Source: Zea mays (taxonomy: Eukaryota > Streptophyta > Magnoliopsida > Poales > Poaceae). Taken from it: a stretch of 64,000 nucleotides of DNA. Made by a program: the position numbers and the translations under genes. The notes below the pieces were generated by a model. It made no database searches, was not told where the DNA came from, and saw only the letters and a list, made by a program, of their open reading frames with translations. Below, piece after piece: positions 45,270 to 56,590 of the stretch. Location of the stretch: positions 145,477,982-145,541,981 of the forward strand of contig NC_050097.1 in the NCBI RefSeq assembly GCF_902167145.1. Direction: 5' to 3'. The number at the start of each line of letters is the position of its first letter. Within the stretch, counting starts at the first letter, position 1.

Positions 45270-46944
45270 TGTCGGCGTTTCGAGACCGGGGGGGTCCCTG
45301 GGCCGACGAGTGAAATGTCGCCGCGTGCCCCAGCCCAGATGGGTCGACGCGAGGCCGAGCGCGAAGGGGGGAGAAAGGTGGCCGGAGACGGGCGTGAGAG
45401 AGGTGGAAATCCCGCGGCCTTCGTGTTCGTCCCGCGCCTAGGTCGGGTGCGCTTGCATTAGGGGGTTACAAGCGTCCACGCGGGAGAGGGAGCGAGCGAC
45501 CTCACGCGAGCGCCTGTCTCGTCCTCGTCCCCGCGCGGCCAACCCTCTGTAAGAGGGCCCTGGTCCTTCCTTTTATAGGCGTAAGGAGAGGATCCAGGTG
45601 TACAATGGGGGTGTAGCAGAGTGCTACATGTCTAGCGGAGGAGAGCTAGCGCCCTAAGTACATGCCGTTGTGGCAGCCGGAGAGGTCTTGGCACCCGGTT
45701 CGTGTGGTGTCGTGGCCATTGGAGGAGCGCTGGAGCTTGGCGGAAGGACAGCTGTCGGGGTTGTTGAGTCCTTGCTGACGTCCTCTCGCTTCCGTAAGGG
45801 GGCCGAGAGCCGCCGTCGTCAGGGAGCGTGCGGAGCGCCATCATTGCCTATCTGGCGGAGCGAGCCAGATGGGACGCCGGTCTTGTTCCCCGTAGCTTGA
45901 GTCAGCTCGGGGTAGGGTAATGATGGCGCCTCCTGTTGACGTGGCTGGCCCGCGCCCTAGGTTGGGTGATGTGGAGGCTCCTCCGAGGTCGAGGTCGAGT
46001 CTGTCTTCCGTGGCCGTGGTCGAGTCCGAGCCCCTGGATCGGGCGAGGCGGAGACCGTCGGCTGAAGCCAGGGTTGAGTCCGAGCCCTGGGGTCGGGCGA
46101 AGCGGAGTTCGTCGTCTTCTGGGGCTGAGCCCAAGTCCGAGCCCTGGGTCGGGCGGAGCGGAGTTCGCCGTCTTCTGGGACTTAGCCCGAGTCCGAGCCC
46201 TGGGTCGGGCGGAGCGAAGTTCGCCGTCTTCCGGGGCTTAGCCCGAGTCCGAGCCCTAGGTCGGGCGGAGCGGAGTTCGCCGTCTTCCTGGACTTAGCCC
46301 GAGTCCGAGCCCTGGGTCGGGCAGAGCGGAGTTCGCCGTCTTCCGGGGCTTAGCCCGAGTCCGAGCCCTGGGTCGGGCGGAGTGGAATTCGTCGTCTTCT
46401 GGGGCTTAGCCCGAGCCCGAGCCCTGGGTCGGGCGGAGCGGAGCTTCCTATGGTGCTTGCGGCCGGGCCTGACTGCCTGTCAGCCTCACTCTGTCAAGTG
46501 GCACCGCAGTCGGAGCGGCGCAGGCGGCGCTGTCTTTATGTCAGGCCGGTCAGTGGAGCGGCGAAGTGACGGCGGTCGCTTCGGCTCTGTCGACTGAAGG
46601 GCGCGCGTCAGGATAGAGGTGTCAGGCCACCTTTGCATTAAATGCTCCTGCGATTTGGTCGGTCGGCGTGGCGATTTGGTCAGGGTTGCTTCTTGGCGAA
46701 GACATGGCCTCGGGCGAGCCGGAAATATGTTCGCCGCTGGAGGGGGGCCTCGGGCGAGGCGGAGATCCTCCGGGGTCGGCTGCATTTGTCCGAGGCTAGG
46801 CTCGGGCGAGGCGTGATCGGGTCCCTCGAATGGACCGATCCCTGACTTAATCGCACCCATCAGGCCTTTGCAGCTTTATGCTGATGGGGGTTACCAGCTG
46901 AGAATTAGGAGCCTTGAGGGTACCCCTAATTATGGTCCCCGACA
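45270..46944 (-). repeat. 5' LTR of the Huck-like element
   Basis: 1675 bp, minus orientation, with the 56 bp array at 46015-46440 and minus-strand TATA box complementary to 45571-45577. Transcription would start around 45545 and run left into gag. Confidence 0.94.
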
Positions 46945-47089
46945 GCCATAAAAATAGAATCGTAAGAGCTATCAACCTCTCACATTGGCTTAGTATTTAC
47001 GCTTATAATTGAGGGATTTTATGTTTAAAACTTAAGGTTTTACGCTCCAACCCAGAGATGCGTCCACCAGTGAACAACATGGCAGATTT

Positions 47090-47745
47090 TTTACGCAGTG
47101 TACCGCATTGTATAGATACTTACATTGTCTAGCATAATTTGTATAAGTATATATCATAAACTGGTCTAACGAGCCTAGTTGCATGGTTGTTGGAGGAAAT
47201 AAAGCTTTTAAATATTTTTTTTGTTTCCATGCATACCAATCGATTTCCTTTCATCGCAAATCTTGTCATCCTAAATTTGTGCTCATGCAGCAGAAAACAA
47301 ATTTTTACGCAGTGTACCGAATTACATAAATACCTACACCATGTAGTATAATTAGTATCAATATATATCATAAACTAGTTGTAACGTGTTTAGCTGCATG
47401 GCTGTTGGAGGGATCCTATATTTATAAAGAAAATAAAATATTAAATACGATTTTTGTTTCTATGTATGCCAATTCATTTTCTTTCATTGCACATTATTTT
47501 CATCATAAATTCGTGCGCATGCAGCTGGTAACAGATTTACGCAGTATACCGAATTGCATAATTATCTACACAGTGTAGCATATTTAGTATCAGTATATAT
47601 CATAAAATGGTCCTTACGAGTATAGCTGCATGGTTGTTGCAACGATACTAAATTTATGGAGGAAATGAAGCATTTAAAAATAAAAACCGTCACACATATC
47701 TTTCCTAAATTTACGCGCATGCAAGGGAACGTGTTTGACTCATGC
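47090..47745 (-). repeat. right array of ~240 bp units, inverted relative to the left array
   Basis: On the minus strand the landmarks of the left array reappear in order: ATAGGATCCCT, AACAGCCATGCAGCTA, TTTATGATATATACTGATAC, TATGCTACA, GCGCACGAATTTA. About 2.7 units. Confidence 0.82.
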
Positions 47746-48358
47746 ATGTATTTTTTTTTGCGCGCATAGACGTGGGGCGAGTGACGCACCCGACAGCCTG
47801 CTTGAGTCGGCTTTTCATGGTGGTCCTCATAAATCTTTTAAAAAATACCTTTTCATGGTGGTTTATTAGCATCGTCAAGGAAAATAATAAAGTCCTTGTT
47901 CTTTTGTTTCATTTGTAGTGGAAATGCAAACGTGTCAAAGAAATTCGTACTAGTAATAATTAGAGGTGTTTGGTTTATATGGACTAACTTTAGTCACTTT
48001 ATTTTATTCTATTTTATTTCATAAATTACTAAATATGGAAATTAAAATAGAGTTTTAGTTTTTATATTTAACAATTTAGAGTTTAAAATAGAATAAAATT
48101 GAAGGACTAAAAACTAGTCTCTAAAAATAAAGACGTCCTTAGCAACACACTACAAGTTATACTAGTAAACAAAAACAAGGCAAGATTGAAATGCTTAACT
48201 TAAATCTATCCAAAACGACACTTATTGTACGTGTGACTAGTAGTGTACGCAATTCATTAGAAATTACACACGAAGTGGTGCATAACACGAGATCGTGACA
48301 TGCTAGTTTCTATACATATGCATGCGTGTCCAACAAGGTAGCAAGTAAAACAAACACA
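47746..48358. other. intergenic DNA with a possible truncated MITE
   Basis: AGGTGTTTGGTTTATATGGA at about 47964 and GGACTAAAAACTAGTC near 48105 resemble the start and end of a common grass Tourist-type MITE, but the matching right terminus is missing. Otherwise nothing recognised. Confidence 0.35.
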
Positions 48359-48379
48359 CACTACAGTAAACGACAAAAT

Positions 48380-48725
48380 TTCCGACGGCTAAAGCCGTCG
48401 GACATAAGAGCTAAACCGTCGGACATAAGCTATGTCCGACGGCAGTGTCTTATCTCCGACGGTTTTAAGCGGTCGGCGTTAAAGCGTCGGAAATAACATT
48501 ATGTCCGACGGCTGCCGTCGGACATAGTTTATGTCCGACGGCCCCATCCGACCGTCGGCGATAAGACGGAGTAACGGTTTTAACCGCTGCCTGGGCCCAC
48601 AACTGCTATGTCCGACGGCTTAAAGCCGTCGGACATAACGTAGAGCCTATGTCCGACGGCTTTAAGCCGTCGGACATAACTTACAGCATATGTCCGACGG
48701 TTTACACGAAAGCCGTCGGACATAA
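48380..48725. repeat. CACTA B subterminal repeats
   Basis: About ten copies of CCGTCGGACATAA or its complement TTATGTCCGACGG, several as head-to-head pairs (GTCCGACGGCTTTAAGCCGTC). Expected binding sites for the TNPA-like protein encoded next to them. A smaller cluster is at the other end (56170-56270). Confidence 0.88.
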
Positions 48726-49019
48726 CGTTTTTCAGAATTTGCAGAAAAATCTGAATTTTAAAAAATCTGACATTTGCAAATACAAAACAGAATTCATACA
48801 CATATACACATTCACATTAACAAATATACTCACATAAGTATACACATTCACAAATATAATCACATAAGCATTCACATTCACAAAATTTAACATAACAACA
48901 TAGTTCCAAATGGTTGCAATAAGTGTTTACATAAACATAGTTGTCCAAACTCCAAAATGAACATTATTCGAAGGGTAGGCTTTCACATGAAAGGTTTCAA
49001 CAAGTGTTTTACATCAGTA

Positions 49020-51489
49020 TCACTCATATCCATCGCCACCTCCTCCGGCTGGACTATGCGTGCTGAAAAGATTGTTCACCCACGAATGTGTTGGGTCGTC
49101 CTGACCAGACCCATCTCCAGGTGCGGCAACTGAAGCGGGTGGTGTCTGAAATCCCTATAACACAAGCACATGAAATAGTAACCACTCAGTTGTTCATTTA
49201 AACACATAAGACATCTATGAACATGTCACACACGCATATGTGTACATACCATAGGGAATTGTGACGGAGGCGGAGGCGGTGGTGGAGGCGCCAACATTGG
49301 CATTGGCAGTGCAAACTCCGGAGGCGGCATCCCATATGTCGGCATCGGGACGCCCGCTTGTTGGGCTAGTTGCTACAAATTATATACAAGACATTGTTGA
49401 GCTAATAAGATACACATCAAGTGTTTTGCAAAATAAGCTACAAAATGTTACTTCAGCTTACCGAGAGAAGAGCTTGATTTTGGGCCTGGAGGTTTGCATA
49501 ATACTCGTCCCTCTTCTTCTGGTACTCGGCTTGTTGCCTCTGGTACTCAGATTGTTGCCTCTGGTACTCCAATTGTTCCCTCAAGACTGATTGATGGTAC
49601 TCTGCCTGTTGACGCAACACTGCCATCTCCATGTCGTGGGCGGATGATCGTGAACGGGACGACTGTGAAGACGACGATGTGGACTGTCGTCCACGGCGTC
49701 TTAGCTCTCTGGAATCAATCGTAGAATCAAAAATACCCAACCTACAAGAGTGAACCATGCACTTAGTATAGTAACTCATGCCTCAGTTGAATCGCAAGCA
49801 TATGATGCCAATTTTGTAATCCAAATTAAATAATCTCACCGTCCGTGGGCTTGTCCTCCTCCGCTAGCATATGCTGCCTGAGGGTCGATTGGCTGGCTCC
49901 TCCAATCGTACTCCTGCCCATGGCGTTGAACCATCTCCTCCCCATACGAAGCCTGGAGGCAAACAATATCAAATATAAGTGCATAACCCCTATATATGCC
50001 ATTGCAAACAATATCAAACACATAATAGAGTATCAAAAACTCACTAGACGGTCGGTGGCCGTCTGAGTGCATAACACATCAGGATTCTGAGGATCAGAAC
50101 CCCTATGCCCTTGCATATACACCTCCACATCCGTGGGCGTACGACCGAATTTGACTTCCTGTACATAAAAGTTACAATGACACATTTCTATGTAATTCAA
50201 AAGTTACAACAAACTGTGACTTACCATTCGCTTAGCCAAGCGCACATGACCATCACCACCGTAGTTGTGGAACGACTCGGTCCCACGGTTTCCCCTGTTC
50301 CTTTCGGAAATGGCACGAAACTCAGGGGAAGCCCACCATCTGCACAATGCCCGATAACCCTCCGATCGGGTGGCCATCCACGGCACCGACACCTACATGA
50401 AATTTTTTAAATAAAGCAAGCAAATACATGGCTTCGTGCGATTTGAGAGGCAAGAACCTGTTTACCTCTAGGTATTGCTCCTCCGTCAAGTAAATTGATG
50501 ACCACTCGGCCTTGGTATTTGGCATCGGTCGATCATCAGCATTTGCTCTGTACCATGCCTTTATAGCCTGAATTCGTGCATAGTACATTGCATCTGCAAC
50601 GACATCGTTCGCGTTATACTCAAACACGTAACGAGCGTTCATATCATATGATCCATCGTCCGGCAACTTGTACCGTTTCTGCAAAAAAAATTAGTGTTAT
50701 CATAAAAGCAAACATGTATGGAATAACTAAAATAGTATAAATAATTCATACCCAGAATGCATCCCAAACTAGTGCCTGTGTGTTGCCAAACGTTCTACAG
50801 ACACCATAGCGATAATGCTCCCAAGTGGTGGCGGGGACAGACTCGCCAGTAGGCAAAGTCACAACACCAGGCCAGTGCAGACGAACAAGATTACCAAGCA
50901 CCATGTTCACCTGCCTGTAGTGTCCTGTGCCTGTGAACGAGTCGTCGATCCAAGACCTGGAAATAGTATACACAATGTGGAAATTAAAACATAACTTTCA
51001 ATAACATTTAAGCAAAGACATGTCACTCACTTTCCACTAGGCTTTATCAAAACCCGAGATTCGGGTGGAAGCTCTGGAGGTGGTCCAACAAAATGCAGCT
51101 TCCTCATTCTCCTAACTCGAGAAGTTCCAGACCCAGCTGCGGAATCTCCACCAGCCCCAGAATCCCCAGCATCGTCTCCAGCATCATCTCCACCATCATC
51201 TCCACCATCATCTTCAACATCATCTCTTGCATGATCCTCTACCACTGGTTCCTCAATTTCAGCATCCTATGAAACAAATACCGTACATCATACAATATTA
51301 AGTAACTCAAATAATGTAATTTAACAACTAACTTACATCTTGTGGAGGCAAATGTTCTGCCAGCGCTCTCCGTCTGCTCATGGTAGAACCTGAGCCCTGA
51401 AAAACTGAATCCTCACCCCTCGAGCTGCTCCTCGAGCTACTCCTCGTCCCAAGCAAACTACGAGCAAAAGACTTCATTTTCTTTGACAT
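49020..51489 (-). CDS. TNPA-like protein of CACTA B, 10 exons, 579 aa, intact
   Basis: Exons I could join on the minus strand: 51489-51337, 51266-51031, 50956-50752, 50678-50466, 50392-50225, 50158-50045, 49952-49840, 49741-49462, 49372-49250, 49154-49020. All nine introns are GT-AG and phases agree; the sum is 1740 nt with one stop at the end. Start MSKKMKSFARSLLGTRSSS. Features: Ser/Arg-rich N-terminus, acidic Asp/Gly repeat, a middle region of plant Ptta/En/Spm type (PF03004), e.g. WWASPEFRAISERNRGNRG and GRTPTDVEVYMQGH, then a Gln/Tyr-rich coiled coil (LEYQRQQSEYQRQQAEYQ) and a Pro-rich tail. The family is thought to bind subterminal repeats and assist excision. It lies 113 bp downstream of the transposase stop, same strand, as in En/Spm-type elements. 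Confidence 0.82.
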
Positions 51490-51601
51490 CCTATTTTAAC
51501 AACAACAAGTTAGTACATAAATCGACAATAAAATATGCAACAAAATCATAAAATATGCAATAAAATAATAAAATATGCAATAAAATCATGTTCCATACTC
51601 G

Positions 51602-54600
51602 TCAATCGTAATCGTAATCAAAATCAGGATCTAGTTGCTTTCGTCGATTTAATGGACGCCAAGTAGCTTTCTTCTTTCTCGTCACTCGTTTTCGTTTTGG
51701 AGGAACCTCTACATCATTTTGATCACCTAATAAAGATTCTTCCAACATTTCAGTTTGTACATTAAACGTGCTTGTAAGTTCTTCGTCTTGGAAAATCTCA
51801 GCAGCCCCCACTTCGTGCTCGATTTGACTTTCAACATAACCAGCATCACCAGGAGCATATAGTCGTTCACGAGGATTAACTTTGTACACTACCCTCCAAT
51901 CAACCAAACCCTTTTTCTTAGATGGATATGTCATATAATACACCTGCTCGCATTGGTGGGCAAGGATTATAGTGTCGTGGCCTTTTAATCTGTCGTTGTG
52001 TTTGACTTCCACCATGCCATATTGATTTTCTCGCGTTGAGTTTGGAGAAAACCAATCACAATCAAAGAACACCACTTTGAGTTGTTTATCTCCAAAAAAC
52101 TTGTACTCGATTATATCATTAATGACTCCATAATAATTAGTCACCTTCCCTTCATCATCGACAGCTCTAGTTACAACTCCGGAATTTGTCGTGGCTGCTA
52201 GAGGATGATCATCTTCGAACCTTGTGGAACGGAATCTAAAACCATTGACATCATACCGACCATAACATCTGTCAGTTACTGCTCCTAGGGATAATTGTCG
52301 AAGGTCCGGGTGTATATTGTCATTTTTATCTACATAATCTCGAAACCAACACAAGAAATTAAGTCCCCCATCTTTTCCCTCTCGACGAATCTGGTCACGT
52401 TCACAGCCAGAGATGCAATTTTCAGAATCAAATTCCCTGTTAGTACAAGGAAACAAACATTTTAGTCTCACAACAAAAATTCTAGCGGCAATGACTAAAA
52501 TAAAGTTTACACTTACAGGAGAAACTGACTCATCTCTTCCATGTTGTTATACATGTAGAGTAAAGCAGTCTTCCATTCGTCGTTGGTGAAACAGTATGTT
52601 GTGCTGGGTCCTACAGTTTTGCCCCTCCATTGAAAAATTTCAATATCACTGATAGGGGGCTCGTCGACATGATACCGCAACGTATGGGCATTGACATTGT
52701 GTTCCTCTGCAAAGTACAGGCCCGTGAACGATGCTATCTCTTTATATTTGAATTCTTCAGCGATGCACCCTTCAACTCGTCTCTTATTACCAACCATTGC
52801 ACGTAGCTTCTTTAGTGTCCTTTCGATGTGATACATCCATCTATATTGCACAGGACCTCCTACCTTAGCTTCGTATGGTAGGTGAACAAGTAGATGTTGC
52901 ATCGGATTGAAGAAACCTGGTGGAAATAGTTTTTCAAGTTTGCATACCAAAATCGGTATTTGTTGCTCAAGCTTCTCCATCATCTCTTTCTTTATTTCTT
53001 TGGCACAAAGATGTCTATAAAAGTAGCTTAGCTCCGCTAATGCTTTCCATACATCATTTTTTACAAAACCACGAAACATAACAGGAAGGAGTCTTTCCAT
53101 TATTATGTGGTAGTCATGACTCTTCAACCCAGAAAACTTGCCCGTCTTCAAATTCACAGACCTTCTAAAGCCCGCGGCGTAACCATCTGGGAACTTTAAG
53201 TTTTTCAACCATTTCATCAATTGTTTCTTCCTTTTAGGTTTAATACTGAAAGGAGCACGTGGCTTCTTCTGATTCTCTCCTATCTCCATAGTTGGTCTTC
53301 TACAGATTAAGGCCAAGTCTTTCCTTGCCTTAGGGTTGTCTTTTGTTTTGTCAGTGATATTCATGCAAGTGCTGATAATGCTTTCACCCATATTTCGTTC
53401 CTGGTGCATGACATCAATGTTATGCATTAGAATCAAGGCTTTCATATAAGGGAGTTCCCATAGACCACATTTGTGAGTCCAATTATGCTCGGTTCCATAA
53501 CCTTCAAAACGATTTCCATGTTCGTTTAGTTTCAAATCATTAAGTCTCGCGAGAATCTCTGGACCACTTAGACGCTTGGGTGGTCCCCTCGTCACAATCG
53601 TGTCCTTTTTAAAAGCGTTCCTATCGAACCTGAACGGGTGATCCTCTGGCAAAAAACATCTATGGCAATCGAAGTAACATATCTTTCCACCAAACTTTAG
53701 TCGAAAGCATGAAGTGTCTTCAACGCATATCGGACATGTCAAAATCCCATGACAACTCCATCCAGCAAAGATACCATAAGCCATAAAATCATGAATAGAC
53801 CATAAAAACGCGGCTCTCAGGTTGAACTTCTGTTTCTTGTAACAATCGTACGCCTCGACTCCTGCCCACAAAATTTTCAATTCTTCAATCAGGGGCCTCA
53901 TCATCACATCGATCTTTGTTCCAGGATGATCCGGACCAGGTATTACAAGACACAAGAAAATAAATTCATATTTCATGCAAAGAGCTGGTGGAAGGTTGTA
54001 TGGAACAGCAAAGACGGGCCAACATGAGTACGACGTTGCAGTTAGATTGAATGGCGAGAAACCATCTGTTGCCAAACCGAAGCGAACATTCCTCACTTCA
54101 TCAGCAAAGCTGGAATCAAAAGCATCTAGTGCCTTCCATGCATCTGTATCAGCTGGGTGCATCATGACATTTCGATTCTCACGTACCCCTTCTTTGTGCC
54201 ACCTCATGTGTCTGGCTGTATTCTTGGAGATGAACAAACGTTTCAACCGAGGTATAAGAGGCATGTAACGAAGCTGCTTACGTGCAATCTTCGTAGTCAC
54301 GGTCAAACCATCGTCGTTTTCAACCTCAACGAATCTACGCTCACCACATACAGTACACTCCTTCTCACCTGCGGTCTCCTTCCAGAAAAGCATACAATTA
54401 TTTTCACAGACATCGATTTTTTCGTAGTCCATACCGAGGCCAGATAACAGCTTTTTAGACTGATACATGTCCTTTGGCATCTTGTGATTCTCCGGAAGTA
54501 CATCACTGATCAAGTTCAAAAGTTCCTTGTAACAGTTGTTTGAGAATGCAAACTTAGACTTAATAGCCATAAGTCGAGTCACAAATACAAGGACGGTCAC

Positions 54601-55065
54601 TTTTGTGTGCTCATGCAATGGCTCTTCGGCAGCTTTAAGGAGCTCGAAGAACTTCTGAACCTCAGGTGTAGCTGGATCCTCAAACTCGGTGGGTTGACCG
54701 GGGTTCTCCGAATCGACGATTAGAAGCTCATGGCGTACATCGTCAAGCATCTCTTCCATCCTATCGTAGTCCTCCTCTTCATGTGACTGAACTTCCGATA
54801 CAGTACGAGGAGGTGGGTCCTCACCGTGGTGCACCCACACCTCATAGCCTGGCATATAACCGTTCTTGCAAATATGTATAGACATAGTCCTCCTGTCAAG
54901 GAAATTAATGTTCCGACACTTGCTACAAGGGCACCTAACATCGGTTCCAGTCTCTGACCGAGCAAAAGCATGGTCGAGAAAAGCATCAGTCTTGGCAACC
55001 CACTCACTTGATAGAGCACCTCTTTTCTTCCAACCTTCATACATCCATCGACGATTCTCCTCCAT
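51602..55065 (-). CDS. CACTA transposase (TNP2/TNPD type), two exons, 1127 aa, intact
   Basis: Exon 1 55065-52517, exon 2 52436-51602, joined by an 80 nt GT-AG intron (CT/G, Leu). Start MEENRRWMYEGWKKRG. Residues 1-80: transposase-associated domain with CPCSKC at about 45-50. A second CxxC (CTVCGERRF) lies near 236. The Transposase_21 core follows, with LATDGFSPF near residue 334, PGTKIDVMMRPLIEEL and HNIDVMHQERNMGES near 550, where the acidic catalytic residues are expected; then DUF4218-like and, in exon 2, DUF4216-like regions (VVFFDCDWFSP). Length suits the family. No internal stop or frameshift. It cuts at the CACTA ends. Two hairpins lie upstream of the ATG (55179-55433). Confidence 0.9.
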
Positions 55066-55178
55066 ACTAGATACGAGACGTTAACTTAATTAGATAAGTA
55101 ATGCACGGACAATCCGTTTTTACGAAGAAATCACGCCCCTACATCTGTAGGAAAGGATAGGTCCTAAACCCACCCAAG

Positions 55179-55433
55179 CGTGACCGACGAGCCCGTATTT
55201 ATGACAAGACATGTGGTCGTGCGAAATTTCGGCAGCATAACCCCGCTGTTCTCCAATCGCACGCCTAAAAATGGTGCAATTGGAGAACACAGGGGTTATG
55301 CTGCCGAAACTAAGCAGGAGCACATGCCTTTGTCATAAACACGGACTCTGTCGGTCACCCCGAGGCTGTCCAATAAAGGGACAATTCCGGCCCAACATAC
55401 CTCACATGCGTCGCATGTAAGGTGTGTTGGGCC
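55179..55433. repeat. two consecutive hairpins upstream of the CACTA B transposase
   Basis: Hairpin 1 (55179-55358): GTGACCGAC, TTTATGACAA, CATGTG, TTTCGGCAGCATAACCCC and TGTTCTCCAAT pair with their complements across a loop near 55265-55270. Hairpin 2 (55389-55433): GGCCCAACATACCTCACATG pairs with CATGTAAGGTGTGTTGGGCC with one mismatch and one wobble. They start about 115 bp before the ATG. CACTA A has the same two hairpins in the same place with other outer sequences. Confidence 0.87.
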
Positions 55434-55532
55434 GAAACAGGTGACGTCTAGGTTTCGTTAACTTAATTAGTTATGATTACTAATTAACCACACTAATACA
55501 ATAGCCACTAATTAACCAAACTAATACAATAG

Positions 55533-55760
55533 CACTACAAAAAATCATTTCACGGGAACCTAAATCAAATAAAACAACCTTATTTCCGAGGGCTTAATAA
55601 TTACCCTCGGAAATTAAGAGTTTAAATTATATAGACACCACTACATAACATTATTACGGGTGACAAATCATATAAACTGACCTTAATTCCGAGGGCATAA
55701 TAATTACCGTCGGAAATTAAAAATTAAAATTATCTAAGCACCACTAATTAAATTTAGGCC
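55533..55760 (+). repeat. tandem ~105 bp units starting with CACTAC, inside CACTA B
   Basis: Copies start at 55533 (CACTACAAAAAATCATTTCA), 55639 (CACTACATAACATTATTACG) and, partial, 55742 (CACTAATTAAATTTAGG). Each contains the palindrome-like TTCCGAGGGC...CCTCGGAAATT. They look like repeated CACTA termini of another family, but no opposite end was found. Confidence 0.75.
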
Positions 55761-55834
55761 CTCGGATATAATAAAATAAACTACAAAACAATATTAATAT
55801 ATACAAAATATTAATAATACATTAATACCTTACG

Positions 55835-56100
55835 GCGGGCGGGCGGGGCGGGCGTCGACGGCGGGCTGTGCGTGGCGGCCGACGGCGGGGCGGCGGGCGG
55901 CGGGCGGCGGGCGGCCGCGGCGGGGCGGCGGACGGCCGCGGCGGGGCGGCGGGTGGCCGGGCGGCGGGGCGGCGGGCCTCGACGGCGGCGGCGGCGAGCG
56001 TCGACGGCGGCGGCGGGGCGGCGGGTGGCCGGGCGGCGGGGCGGCGGGCCTCGACGGCGGCGGCGGCGAGCGTCGACGGCGGCGGCGGTGAGCGGGCAGA
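55835..56100. repeat. GC-rich (CGG)n-like array in CACTA B
   Basis: Built of GGCGGGGCGGCGGGC and GTCGACGGCGGCGG variants, with a ~66 bp unit repeated twice (near 55955-56090). ORFs on both strands are Arg/Ala/Gly or Pro/Arg low complexity and not genes. Confidence 0.85.
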
Positions 56101-56590
56101 GAGAGAGAAGCGAGAAGCGAGCGCGCGCGCGTGAAAATGAACCGCGCCGGGACGGTCCGTGTGTTAAAAAACCTTATGTCCGAGAGCCCCTGTTGGCCGT
56201 CGGACATAAGATAATATCCGACGGCCTCGTAGGAAGCCGTCGGAGATAGCGTGACCGTCGGAACTTTCTTCGTTTACTGTAGTGACACACAAAAACCCGT
56301 ACTAGAAAGTTAATTATAGGTTCATTTGCAAGGGGAAAAAAGCCATATCTATATAAGCCATGACAATCTGACGAGCCCCACGCTAAACGCGGAGGCCGGG
56401 CTCTTGGGCTAGCGTGAGAGTTTTATTCTTGGTTTATTATGTAATTAATAGGCTATCGTATAGGAATTTCTGATGACGTGATAATGTTTTTAGTGAGAGA
56501 GAGTAATCAGGTTACATACATGACGATGAAACTCCGGTGTTGTTTGGTCGTGGAATTTGAAAGGCAACGTAAATATCATTTGACAACGAT

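Larger units (their letters stand above)
29403..46944 (-). mobile_element. full-length Huck-like Ty3-gypsy LTR retrotransposon
   Basis: Two 1675 bp LTRs (29403-31077 and 45270-46944), flanked by the 5 bp duplication gccat (29398-29402, 46945-46949). The primer binding site next to the right LTR and the gag-pol order place it on the minus strand. The LTR start TGTCGGGGACCATAATTAGG (minus) and the GTCCGAGCCCTGGGTCGG arrays match maize huck as I remember it. The LTRs differ at about 44 sites plus two one-base indels (hand count), roughly 2.6%, about 1 million years at 1.3e-8. Without the inserted solo LTR it is about 14.1 kb. Confidence 0.93.
26690..47745. mobile_element. unclassified DNA element with inverted 240 bp repeat arrays, split by the Huck-like insertion
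   Basis: The left array (26690-27530) and right array (47090-47745) consist of the same ~240 bp unit in opposite orientation, like long subterminal or terminal inverted repeats. Removing the Huck-like element and one target duplication leaves about 3.5 kb. In between are two GC-rich ORF regions read outward from a central palindrome with divergent TATA boxes. I found no CACTA terminus, no Helitron CTRR end and no clear target duplication, so the class (MULE-like, foldback or other) and exact ends remain open. Confidence 0.5.
48359..56284 (-). mobile_element. complete CACTA transposon B, possibly autonomous (7926 bp)
   Basis: Starts CACTACAGTAAACGACAAAA (48359) and ends with the complement of CACTACAGTAAACGAAGAAA (56284). 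Flanking aca on both sides (48356-48358, 56285-56287) is the 3 bp duplication expected for CACTA. Subterminal repeats of GTCCGACGGC/GCCGTCGGAC occur at 48380-48725 and 56170-56270. Two minus-strand genes, transposase (55065-51602) and TNPA-like (51489-49020), have open frames after splicing. Identical 15 bp ends, a perfect duplication and intact genes all point to a recent insertion. Confidence 0.95.

Noticed and set aside
26690..47745. Helitron or CACTA identity for the inverted-array element
   Set aside because: No TC...CTRR ends with terminal hairpin and no CACTA motif at either edge; orientation of arrays is inverted, unlike Helitrons.
55868..56249. ORFs in the CGG array
   Set aside because: Low-complexity Arg/Gly/Ala peptides with tandem DNA repeats; no gene evidence.
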